64,000 nucleotides of DNA from [Flexibacter] sp. ATCC 35208. GTDB taxonomy: Bacteria; Bacteroidota; Bacteroidia; Chitinophagales; Chitinophagaceae. Made by a program: the position numbers and the translations under genes. This document shows, in pieces, positions 53,586-61,270 of this stretch. Within the stretch, counting starts at the first letter, position 1. Each line of letters starts with the position of its first letter. The stretch lies in contig NZ_MTKN01000006.1 of NCBI RefSeq assembly GCF_001975825.1, positions 62,001 through 126,000 on the forward strand, given 5' to 3'. The notes below the pieces were generated by a model. That model did not search any database. It saw only the letters and a list, made by a program, of their open reading frames with translations, and had not been told where the DNA came from.

Positions 53586-53661
53586 TTATTGCTCCGGTTA
53601 CCCATTTGCTGTAAATTTAAAACAAACGTCCACAACTATACCAATTCTTTAAACTCTGAAT

Positions 53662-54261
53662 ATGTATAAACTGTTGTATGCCACAATAACCGTGGCTATC
53701 CTAAGCTCATGCTGGCCAGCCAGTAAAATAGTAAGACTTAATAAGGAAAAAGCACCCAAATTGCAAAATGTGCTGTCAGAAGTTCAACGGCAGTATAAAA
53801 TGGCGCTTGATACCCTTGAAGCCGACAAGAACATCAAACTAGATATTACCGAAGCAGACCTGACATTAAAAGTCACAAAAGAGATGTCTGGCACCGGAGA
53901 AGTTAAAGTACTGATCTTTAAACCGTCTGGTACCTTAACAAATACAAGGTCAACCTCTGTCACATACACTTTATCACAAAAGGAAAATACAAGTGGTGGT
54001 AGCACCGACACAACCAAAAAGGAAGACTTCACCTTAAGGGACCTGATTATCAGCTCCGCCCGAGAACTGAATTCCATGAATGTCAAAATCGGCAGGCTTA
54101 CAGAAAAGACATTTTCCATTGACATGAGCTTTTCTATAGAAGTTGATGCCACAGGTGCACTATTGTTTGACATAGGCGTTTTCAGCATAGAAACTGGTGC
54201 CACAAAAAAGCATACAGCCGAACATGAATTAAAACTGAGTTTTAAAATTAACGAATTATAG
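53662..54261 (+). CDS. Lipoprotein with two similar beta domains (trypco2-like)
   Basis: A 199-aa protein with a lipoprotein signal (lipobox SSC, Cys17). Two halves share one layout: a helix (about 36-57 and 123-137) followed by strands (DITEADLTLKVTKEMSGTGEVKVLIFKPSG at about 61-90; VKIGRLTEKTFSIDMSFSIEV then GALLFDIGVFSIETGAT at about 141-181). The second half closely resembles the Trypco2 domain, which accompanies proteases in bacterial conflict systems. The neighbour 14 bp downstream is indeed a cysteine protease gene. The family link is moderately supported; function is unknown. Confidence 0.65.
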   Translation: MYKLLYATITVAILSSCWPASKIVRLNKEKAPKLQNVLSEVQRQYKMALDTLEADKNIKLDITEADLTLKVTKEMSGTGEVKVLIFKPSGTLTNTRSTSVTYTLSQKENTSGGSTDTTKKEDFTLRDLIISSARELNSMNVKIGRLTEKTFSIDMSFSIEVDATGALLFDIGVFSIETGATKKHTAEHELKLSFKINEL

Positions 54262-54275
54262 CGCACCTTCTCGTT

Positions 54276-55370
54276 ATGCCAAAGTTTGTAACTAACCTTC
54301 CAGACAACAGAGAAATTGCCTTCGGTATGCAACGACAGGAAACTGATAACTGGTGCTGGGCTGCCAATACCGCAAGTATCGCCAATTGCTATGCAGGCCA
54401 GAACTTATGGACACAGTGTTCCGTAGCATCCCGGATGTTCAATAAGCCCTGTTGCCCTGGTGATAGCCATCCGGAGTGTGATGAGGATTCCTACCTTGAC
54501 GAAGGGCTTCAACGAACCCATAACCTGGCGGCACCCGAACTGCCAAGGGCGTTGTCCAGTGATGAGATAAAAGATCAAATAGACCAGCGAAGACTAATTG
54601 GCGTAAGGATCCGATGGGCAAATGGCTTTGGACATTTTATAACCATACATGGTTACAGCATCAATGCCGGGCAGTTTTTTGTTTATGTAAAGGACCCGCA
54701 GCGGCCAAGCTCTGTACCATCCTATAACGAGTTGGTCAATAGCTATCAACATGCAGAAGGTGCCAGATGGAGCCATACCTATTTTTCCCGGCCCGCTGCA
54801 GGCGTTAGTGCGCTACAGTTTTCTGCAGACCATGAGGAAGTATCATTAAAAGTTGCCAAGGTAATGGATACGACGAAGGCAAGAAAAATGGAAAATAAAG
54901 CACATTTTAAAACCCTACCCAGAAAAGCGATTGTACCACATGATATCTTTACAATACCCTTCCGAAAACTTGTTGTGAATGCCAATGCAGTACCTGACAA
55001 AACCGGATACCGAATAATTGACCCCTCAAATAAGGATCGCTTACTGATATTCGATTTTGATAATGAAAAAAGCAATTCGCCTTTACAGCAAGTGATTAAT
55101 GACGGTAAGTTTGTTGAGCAGTATGAAAACATTATTCGAAGCAATAGCAAAAAACAGGCTTTTGCATTACGCCTGCTGAGGGTACCAGAATTATCTGTTG
55201 AGGCATTATGGTACCATAATGAAAAAGAATCTGTGGACGATTACATTATTACAATTAAAAAGTTTGGGCCTTTTGCCACACAACAACGCCTGTCCTTTAC
55301 AGAATTTATATATGCCTTACAGCGCGCTGCAAGTGCCAAAAGTGTCAATCATGATAAGCGCTATGAATAA
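54276..55370 (+). CDS. Papain-like cysteine protease
   Basis: A 364-aa protein. The N-terminal domain has the papain-like (C39/C70-type) signature QETDNWCWAANTASI with nucleophile Cys27, His120 in NGFGHFITIHGY and Asp140 in FVYVKDPQ. A Cys-rich segment (CSVASRMFNKPCCPGD...PECDED) lies between. The C-terminal ~200 residues are unassigned and strand-rich. No signal peptide, so it appears cytoplasmic. Gene spacing to the trypco2-like lipoprotein (14 bp) indicates one transcript. Proteases of this kind are effectors in several bacterial conflict systems; the substrate is unknown. Confidence 0.82.
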   Translation: MPKFVTNLPDNREIAFGMQRQETDNWCWAANTASIANCYAGQNLWTQCSVASRMFNKPCCPGDSHPECDEDSYLDEGLQRTHNLAAPELPRALSSDEIKDQIDQRRLIGVRIRWANGFGHFITIHGYSINAGQFFVYVKDPQRPSSVPSYNELVNSYQHAEGARWSHTYFSRPAAGVSALQFSADHEEVSLKVAKVMDTTKARKMENKAHFKTLPRKAIVPHDIFTIPFRKLVVNANAVPDKTGYRIIDPSNKDRLLIFDFDNEKSNSPLQQVINDGKFVEQYENIIRSNSKKQAFALRLLRVPELSVEALWYHNEKESVDDYIITIKKFGPFATQQRLSFTEFIYALQRAASAKSVNHDKRYE

Positions 55371-55511
55371 CGCTCCTTTGTCTCGCCATAATTCTTTTCA
55401 TTCTACCGGCCAGATGGCCATTACAACTTCACAGCCGCTTTAAAGAAGAAAAAATGCTAGCGAGTTATGGATTTTGCAAAGTTTGAACTGATAAATGGGG
55501 TCGACTGCCAC

Positions 55512-56153
55512 TTACAGATTGCCAAAACTTAGCTTGGCGCCTTCCACCAGGGAGCGACGCGCTACAAAAATACCAATTACATTTAGGTGAGGATGCTGTT
55601 GCAGCAATAGGTTTTTGGCAGCCTTAAACTGGGCACCGGTAGAAAGCACATCATCCACCAAGGCCACATTGGGGGCTAGATTTTGTGAACCCGTTACATC
55701 AATTCGCAAATTGGCCTGAAGGGCTGCTATATCCCTGCGAGCACCACTGATATGGGCTGCGTCACGGTCATTCACACATGATAGAATATCTCTGACATCA
55801 CAAGCTTGCAACTGCTGAAACTTCTGTAGCACCTGCCACATTCTGTCATCGTAATCCGGATGCTGGCGCGTTTTGGATGGGGGCATTGGTACTAATGTCC
55901 ATACACCCGGTGGAACCTGTAAGGATGTGGCGAAAATGCCGGCGATTTTCTCCATTGCCCAAATTTTCCAGCGATATTCATCTTTGCCTTTGCGGCTAAC
56001 TGGTTTTTTTAGATTTTGAATAATATCGTTTGCCTTGCTGTGGCTAAAGCCTGCCTGAGCGGTATATTCCATGAAGTAATAACAACTGTCTATGCCAGAC
56101 TCCAGGTGACGGTGATCTTTGATGACTAACTCATCAATGGTATTTAATTGCAT
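55512..56153 (-). CDS. Phosphoribosyltransferase-domain protein (ShosT-like, second pair)
   Basis: A 213-aa protein. The C-terminal half is a type I PRTase with the PRPP loop VALVDDVLSTGA (163-174; Asp168, Asp169). The N-terminal half (SCYYFMEYTAQAGFSHSKANDIIQNLKK) is helical and has no HAD domain, unlike the 50941 protein. It could be read as ComF-like, but ComF zinc-finger cysteines are absent. Its start overlaps the upstream DprA stop by 1 bp (TGATG on the - strand), so the order is DprA then PRTase, the reverse of the first pair. Confidence 0.75.
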   Translation of the reverse strand: MQLNTIDELVIKDHRHLESGIDSCYYFMEYTAQAGFSHSKANDIIQNLKKPVSRKGKDEYRWKIWAMEKIAGIFATSLQVPPGVWTLVPMPPSKTRQHPDYDDRMWQVLQKFQQLQACDVRDILSCVNDRDAAHISGARRDIAALQANLRIDVTGSQNLAPNVALVDDVLSTGAQFKAAKNLLLQQHPHLNVIGIFVARRSLVEGAKLSFGNL

Positions 56154-57043
56154 CAGCTATCGGCAGTTGGTGTGAGATGTTGCCTGATGTCCTCATATTC
56201 CTTGACCCTGATCGCGCCTACTTGTTGGTATTTTTCAGGCCATGTAATGTCTTTGCGCTGAAAGCAGCTGTCAAGTATAAACAATTTTCGCCCCTGTTGA
56301 ATAGCTGCACGCGCTTGTATCAGGGTACCGGAAGTATCAGACGCCTCTACAATAATAGTTGCTTCAGTTAGGGCTGACATCGTTTTGTTGCGCTCAGGAA
56401 AAAATAGCCTGTTGCCATTTATGGTTTGTTGGCGATATCGATAAAATGGAACCTGGCTCACCAATAGGTGGGATTGCGCTATAAACTGCTGTAACTGTGC
56501 ATTTTCTTTTGGATACGCGTGATCTAAAGGAGTACCGATTACCGCTATCGTACGTCCACCCGCTTCGATAGCGGTTTTGTGGCTTATTGTGTCTATTCCT
56601 GCAGCCAGTCCACTTACAACGGTAAAGTCATCTTCTACCAGTAACCTTGCTAATTTTGCAGCTCTTCTTATTCCTTCTTCACTTGGTTTGCGTGAGCCGA
56701 CAACAGCAATTGATCGCGTAGAAAGTAAATCCAGATTGCCCGAGTAATACAATATCTCAACGGGTTCCTCGGCATCCTTTAATTTCGATGGATAGTCAAA
56801 CGTACCATTGATAAGCAAGTTAGTCTTGTAGTCGAACTGGTTGCTAAAAATAAGCTCTCTGATCAATGGCTCCAATTCGATTATCTCCGATTCTTTCACA
56901 AAATCCGAAGGACGACTACCCGGGATAGATGAGAATAATTCTGAAAGGCGTTTGTAACTGATATTCCTCTTATTCCACAACACTTCGTACGCTACCATCT
57001 CCCGTAAGGGCAGGATTGGCGGTTGTTTAGTCAATGTTACCAT
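56153..57043 (-). CDS. DprA/Smf-family protein (second pair)
   Basis: About 296 aa from ATG 57043 (a TTG at 57052 would add three residues). Short N-terminal helical part, then the DprA/SLOG domain: IAVVGSRKPS (112-121), VVSGLAAGIDTISHKTAI (142-159), YPKENAQLQQFI, NRLFFPERNKTMSAL and VEASDTSGTLIQARAAI. It lacks the ~100-residue C-terminal extension of the first DprA (52088-53314), so the two are not a recent duplication. It is coupled to the PRTase gene downstream by a 1-bp overlap. Upstream lies a set of inverted repeats (57055-57148) that could bind an autoregulator. Confidence 0.85.
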   Translation of the reverse strand: MVTLTKQPPILPLREMVAYEVLWNKRNISYKRLSELFSSIPGSRPSDFVKESEIIELEPLIRELIFSNQFDYKTNLLINGTFDYPSKLKDAEEPVEILYYSGNLDLLSTRSIAVVGSRKPSEEGIRRAAKLARLLVEDDFTVVSGLAAGIDTISHKTAIEAGGRTIAVIGTPLDHAYPKENAQLQQFIAQSHLLVSQVPFYRYRQQTINGNRLFFPERNKTMSALTEATIIVEASDTSGTLIQARAAIQQGRKLFILDSCFQRKDITWPEKYQQVGAIRVKEYEDIRQHLTPTADS

Positions 57044-57054
57044 AAGCTGCAAAT

Positions 57055-57148
57055 TACTAAAAAATTTAGTATTTTAGTTTCCCTATTGTTTAGCTTACTA
57101 AGTGCTTGATTATTAACTACAATTTGCTAAATAAACATAAAATTGTAG
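57055..57148. promoter_or_regulatory. Inverted repeats in the promoter region of the second DprA gene
   Basis: TACTAAA-N3-TTTAGTA (57055-57071) abuts the start region, and CTACAATTT (57117-57125) pairs with AAATTGTAG (57140-57148, 14-nt loop). Both are palindromic and AT-rich and lie on the leader of the DprA-PRTase unit. The first resembles the TACTAATT-A-AATTAGTA operator upstream of imuA. Confidence 0.5.
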
Positions 57149-57284
57149 AAATTATTGCAAACTTCATAATCAAATAACGAAAAACGTTCCAGGCTGCGGC
57201 CTACCGCCAGATATTTTTTTTCACCGCACACGTTTCTTTAACTTATCCGGTAAGCTCAATAATCATTGCTGACGGCTGCCATTT

Positions 57285-57680
57285 TCATAATGTTAGCCCA
57301 AATTCCTCGGCGATATCCTTCGTTAATTTCGATAAAATTCGTTTATGAAAACTGTCCGGATGTAAATAGTTTCCCATAACTAACTCTTTTATTTCAGCCG
57401 GTGAAGTAAAAATCGGTTTGCCATTAATGACCAGTCCACTATAGAGATTTTCAACCGCTTGGTTGTTATAGGTATATGCCTTTTTAAGTATGTCGGCCGC
57501 TATGTCTTTATGATGACTGTAGCGGTCCTGCAATCCAAAAGCATCGATATTTGCTTTCGCTTTCTTCTTTGTTTCTTTGGCGATTCCTTTGCAGGGCTTA
57601 AGCTTCAGTGTAAAGTCCTGGTCGTTTACCAGAAAATCGACTGCATTTACACTCGTCCGGAATTGAAATTTACCTTCCAT
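57285..57680 (-). CDS. Unknown small protein
   Basis: A 131-aa protein starting at ATG 57680. Lys/Asp/Asn-rich, soluble, with short strands at the start (FQFRTSVNAVDFLVNDQDFTLKL) and helices later (NQAVENLYSGLVINGKPIF; FHKRILSKLTKDIAEEFG). No family recognised. It lies between the DprA-PRTase unit and the 24-bp repeat array, reading away from the array. A DNA-binding partner of the array would be a natural possibility to test, but no motif shows it. Confidence 0.55.
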   Translation of the reverse strand: MEGKFQFRTSVNAVDFLVNDQDFTLKLKPCKGIAKETKKKAKANIDAFGLQDRYSHHKDIAADILKKAYTYNNQAVENLYSGLVINGKPIFTSPAEIKELVMGNYLHPDSFHKRILSKLTKDIAEEFGLTL

Positions 57681-57814
57681 ATCATCGAGAAATGGGTGAA
57701 GGTGGGTGGCGATCGAAAAGGGCTTTGCTCCCTTCAGGCCTCCTTAATTGCAATGTGCACAACCCCAAAGTTCAAATTCCTATCAAACTCATCAAAGCAA
57801 TCAATTCTAATAAA

Positions 57815-57926
57815 TGCCAATTATTACAAATTTTGGTAAATATTAGTTTTCTAATAATTACCAATAATTCTAAAATTTGGCAAATGTTTGATTTCTATAT
57901 TCTGCCAATAATTATAATAATTGGTG
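57815..57926. repeat. Three 24-bp dyad elements at an exact 44-bp period
   Basis: Elements at 57815-57838, 57859-57882 and 57903-57926 each begin T(G/A)CCAAT(T/A)ATT and end in (A/T)ATTTGG(T/C)-type or ATTGGTG text. Each is an imperfect palindrome. Starts are 44 bp apart both times, and the 20-bp intervals are also alike (AATATTAGTTTTCTA versus AATGTTTGATTTCTA). The array sits in the 360-bp non-coding gap between the 57285 gene and dnaE2. Iteron/origin, partition or operator array are possible roles. Confidence 0.7.
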
Positions 57927-58040
57927 ACTTTATAAGAAATAAGTTTATTTAAAATTCCAGACTTCAGGATAGGTGAAAGGAGAGTGACCACCTTCACTAC
58001 TATATGGGCTGGTCCACCACCCGCGTTGCATATTGTTCTT

Positions 58041-61000
58041 CTATTTGAAATTTCTTGCTTCCGGGATGTGGTGTTCTGCTGCCTGCTTATTACTGTTAGG
58101 TTTCGATTGTATTCCTTCAGCAGGCAGATCTTTTTCATCCGCCCTGGAAAGGGTTAGTACAGCCGGATCATCCTTTCCATTACCTACCAGTGTCCGCAGC
58201 ATTTTGGACATATCAGTACAACTACTGACAATAACATGCACGACCTTACCTTCCCGTTGTAACATGCCTTCTACCATCAGCAGTTTGGCCTGCCCAATTT
58301 CTTTTTTAAATTGCGCATATACATTTTTAAAAACAACCAGGTTGGTATAACCAGTCTCGTCTTCAATCGTAATAAAGGTAACACCAGATGCAGTCCCTGG
58401 TCTTTGACGCACCAATACTAACCCCGCCACCTTAACAGCAATACCATTTTGACCATTATTGATCTGGTTGGTTGACAAAATATGTAATAATGAGAGCTTT
58501 TCCCGTAGAAAGCTTACCGGGTGAGCTTTTAGCGACAAGGCCATGGCTGCATAGTCCTGAACCACATGTTCTGATTCACTCATAAAAGGGAGTTCGATTT
58601 GACCTTCCCTGGTGCTTTCTGACGGTTGGCCTGCAAATAAAGCTATCGGATTATCTTTTAAAGCGATGACTTCCCACAGCGCCTTTCTTCGGTCAAGTCC
58701 TATGGAACGGAATGCGTCTGCATCTGCCAGCCGCTCAAGCGTGCTAATTGAAATACCCGCATTCAGTAGCATATTGATCGATGAATACTGGCTACTCCGT
58801 TTGTCCACAAGCAGTTTGATATCTGCTTCACGTATGCCTGTAATCTGGCGAAAGCCCAGTCGCAGTGCCCGATATTTACCGGATTGTTCTTCCAGTGTAT
58901 TGTCCCACTCCGACAAGTTGATGTCTGCCGGTCTGACATCCACGCCATGATTTCTGGCATCAATAATAATTTGAGCAGGCTGATAAAATCCCATAGGCAT
59001 GCTGTTGAGTAAGGCAGCCGCAAAAATATCCGGGTACAGACATTTTAACCAGGCAGAAACATACACGAGCAAGGCAAAACTTGCTGCGTGACTTTCCGGG
59101 AAACCGTAACTGCCAAATCCTTCCAGTTGTTTGAAAACCCGTTGTGAGAATTCAGGTGAATAGCCGCGTCCAACCATGCCATCTACCAGTTTTTTTTGAA
59201 AATGGGTAACCAATCCCTTTGCCTTAAAGGTGGCCATGCTGCGCCTTAAATGATCAGCTTCTGCAGGTGTGAAGCCCGCTGCGACAATGGCAATTTTCAT
59301 GGCCTGCTCCTGAAAGAGCGGGACCCCTAATGTACGGCCCAGTATCTGTTCAAGTTCCTTTGATGGGTAATCAACAGGTTCCTCGCCATTTCGTCGCCTG
59401 AGATAGGGATGAACCATATCACCCTGAATGGGACCGGGTCGCACAATGGCCACCTCTATGACCAGGTCATAGAATGTTTTGGGCTTCAGGCGTGGCAGCA
59501 TAGACATTTGGGCCCGGCTTTCAATCTGGAAAACACCAATGGTGTCCGCATTCGAAATCATCTCATATATCCGCGGATCATCCTGCGGAATATTTGCCAG
59601 GGTTAAGTCTAAACCATAATGCGATTTTGCCAGCTCAAAGCCTTTACGGATGCATGTTAGCATACCTAAAGCCAGCACATCGATTTTTAAAAAGCCAAGC
59701 GCCTCGATATCATCTTTATTCCACTCAATATTGGTTCGGTCTTCCATGCGTGCATTGAGGATAGGACAAAGATCGGTAAGTCTGCCTTGCGTAATGACAA
59801 AACCGCCTGTGTGTTGCCCCAGTTGGCGGGGAAAACCTATCATTTGCATGGTGAGTTCCACCGCTTTTTTTACGTGAGGATCCTGGCCATTTATACCCTG
59901 TGCTGCCAGCGAACTTTCGTCAAGCACATCCGTGTCTTTGCCGAGACGCCGTAATATATCCACAGAAAGGCCCATAGCCTTACCCACATCCCTAAGTGCC
60001 CCCTTATAATGTTGCTGGGTAACAGTGGCGACAATGGCTGCCCGGTCACGGCCGTATCGTTCATAGATGTATTGGATGACTTCTTCCCGCCGCGAATGTT
60101 CAAAGTCGATATCGATGTCCGGCGGTTCATTGCGCTCCGGTGATATGAATCGCTCTACCAACAGATCAAATTTGGTAGGGTTTACCGCCGTGATACCCAA
60201 ACAATAGCAAATAGTAGAATTGGCAGCCGATCCTCTTCCCTGGCAAAGGATACCTTTTGACCGGGCAAATTTTACGAAATCGTACACGGTCAAAAAATAA
60301 TTAGCGTAATTCAGCTGCCCAATTAATTTGAGCTCATAATTAATACCATCAACGATGGCAGGAGGCAGCGGACTACCAAAGTATTCGGTGGCGCCCTGCC
60401 AGGCAAGTTCGGTTAGGTATTGCTGTGCACTAATGCCTTTGGGCACAATCTCTTCAGGATAAACGTATTCCAAACTATCGAGAGAAAACTGGCAGGCATC
60501 GGCAATTTCCTGCGTTCGCCTGATGGCATGGGGATATTGCCTGAATAGCCGCATCATCTCTGCGGGCGCCTTCATGTACCTCTCAGCGTTTGGATGAAGG
60601 CGAAAACCTGCCTCGGTAATCGTACATTTTTCACGTACACAGGTCAGTACATCCTGTAATTCCCTGCGGGATTGCTCGTGATAATGGACATCGTTGGTTG
60701 CTACCAACGGAATTCGGAGCTGATCGGAAAGTTGCGCCAGCCGGAAGAAACGCTTTTGATCATCGCCCTGGTAGCGGCGCACCATCGCCAGGGAAAGCAT
60801 ACCCGCCAGCCGGATACTATACTCACCAAGATCTTTTTTAAACTGATCATCAAAGTCAAAGCTATCATTGAATTCATCCGGAGGGATGGCTATAAAATGA
60901 ATTCCTTCCCGGTGCTTATATACATCATCTTTATACAGTTCACACCTGCCTTTCTCTGTGCGCAAATTACCATATGATAGCAAGGCAGAAAGCCGTCCGT

Positions 61001-61259
61001 AGGCTGCCTTATCAGTTGGGAATGCAAGTAAACCCGGACCATCCTGCAGGTCCAGCCGGGCACCAACAATAATGCGCATATTTTTAGCTTTTGCAGCGAC
61101 ATGCGCACGAACGACGCCGGCCAGTGTATTGTGATCGGCGATCCCGATAGCTGCATAGCCATAAAGTGCAGCCTGCTCCACCAGCTCTTCCGGGTGCGAT
61201 GCCCCTCTCAGAAAACTGAAATTACTGGTTACCTGTAATTCTGTATATAACTGTTCCAT
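58041..61259 (-). CDS. dnaE2: Error-prone DNA polymerase III alpha subunit DnaE2
   Basis: A 1072-aa polymerase starting at ATG 61259 (the GTG one codon upstream is possible). The PHP domain is at the start (YTELQVTSNFSFLRGASHPEELV). The catalytic region shows CQGRGSAANS and the acidic PDIDIDFEHSRREE with Asp381/383/385. Helix-hairpin-helix follows, and the C-terminal OB-fold. Length and the absence of a beta-binding extended tail fit DnaE2 (ImuC) rather than DnaE1. It performs lesion bypass together with ImuA and ImuB. The gene starts 8-11 bp after imuB, giving one operon imuA-imuB-dnaE2. Confidence 0.95.
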   Translation of the reverse strand: MEQLYTELQVTSNFSFLRGASHPEELVEQAALYGYAAIGIADHNTLAGVVRAHVAAKAKNMRIIVGARLDLQDGPGLLAFPTDKAAYGRLSALLSYGNLRTEKGRCELYKDDVYKHREGIHFIAIPPDEFNDSFDFDDQFKKDLGEYSIRLAGMLSLAMVRRYQGDDQKRFFRLAQLSDQLRIPLVATNDVHYHEQSRRELQDVLTCVREKCTITEAGFRLHPNAERYMKAPAEMMRLFRQYPHAIRRTQEIADACQFSLDSLEYVYPEEIVPKGISAQQYLTELAWQGATEYFGSPLPPAIVDGINYELKLIGQLNYANYFLTVYDFVKFARSKGILCQGRGSAANSTICYCLGITAVNPTKFDLLVERFISPERNEPPDIDIDFEHSRREEVIQYIYERYGRDRAAIVATVTQQHYKGALRDVGKAMGLSVDILRRLGKDTDVLDESSLAAQGINGQDPHVKKAVELTMQMIGFPRQLGQHTGGFVITQGRLTDLCPILNARMEDRTNIEWNKDDIEALGFLKIDVLALGMLTCIRKGFELAKSHYGLDLTLANIPQDDPRIYEMISNADTIGVFQIESRAQMSMLPRLKPKTFYDLVIEVAIVRPGPIQGDMVHPYLRRRNGEEPVDYPSKELEQILGRTLGVPLFQEQAMKIAIVAAGFTPAEADHLRRSMATFKAKGLVTHFQKKLVDGMVGRGYSPEFSQRVFKQLEGFGSYGFPESHAASFALLVYVSAWLKCLYPDIFAAALLNSMPMGFYQPAQIIIDARNHGVDVRPADINLSEWDNTLEEQSGKYRALRLGFRQITGIREADIKLLVDKRSSQYSSINMLLNAGISISTLERLADADAFRSIGLDRRKALWEVIALKDNPIALFAGQPSESTREGQIELPFMSESEHVVQDYAAMALSLKAHPVSFLREKLSLLHILSTNQINNGQNGIAVKVAGLVLVRQRPGTASGVTFITIEDETGYTNLVVFKNVYAQFKKEIGQAKLLMVEGMLQREGKVVHVIVSSCTDMSKMLRTLVGNGKDDPAVLTLSRADEKDLPAEGIQSKPNSNKQAAEHHIPEARNFK

Positions 61260-61270
61260 CACTTAACCAC

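Noticed and set aside
55512-56153. ComF competence protein
   Set aside because: It lacks the N-terminal zinc-finger cysteines of ComF and is coupled to a DprA gene inside an accessory island; a ShosT-like PRTase fits better, although ComF ancestry cannot be excluded.
57815-57926. CRISPR array suggested by regular 24-bp repeats
   Set aside because: The three 20-bp intervals are similar to each other rather than unique, the repeats are imperfect, there are only three, and no cas gene is in the window.
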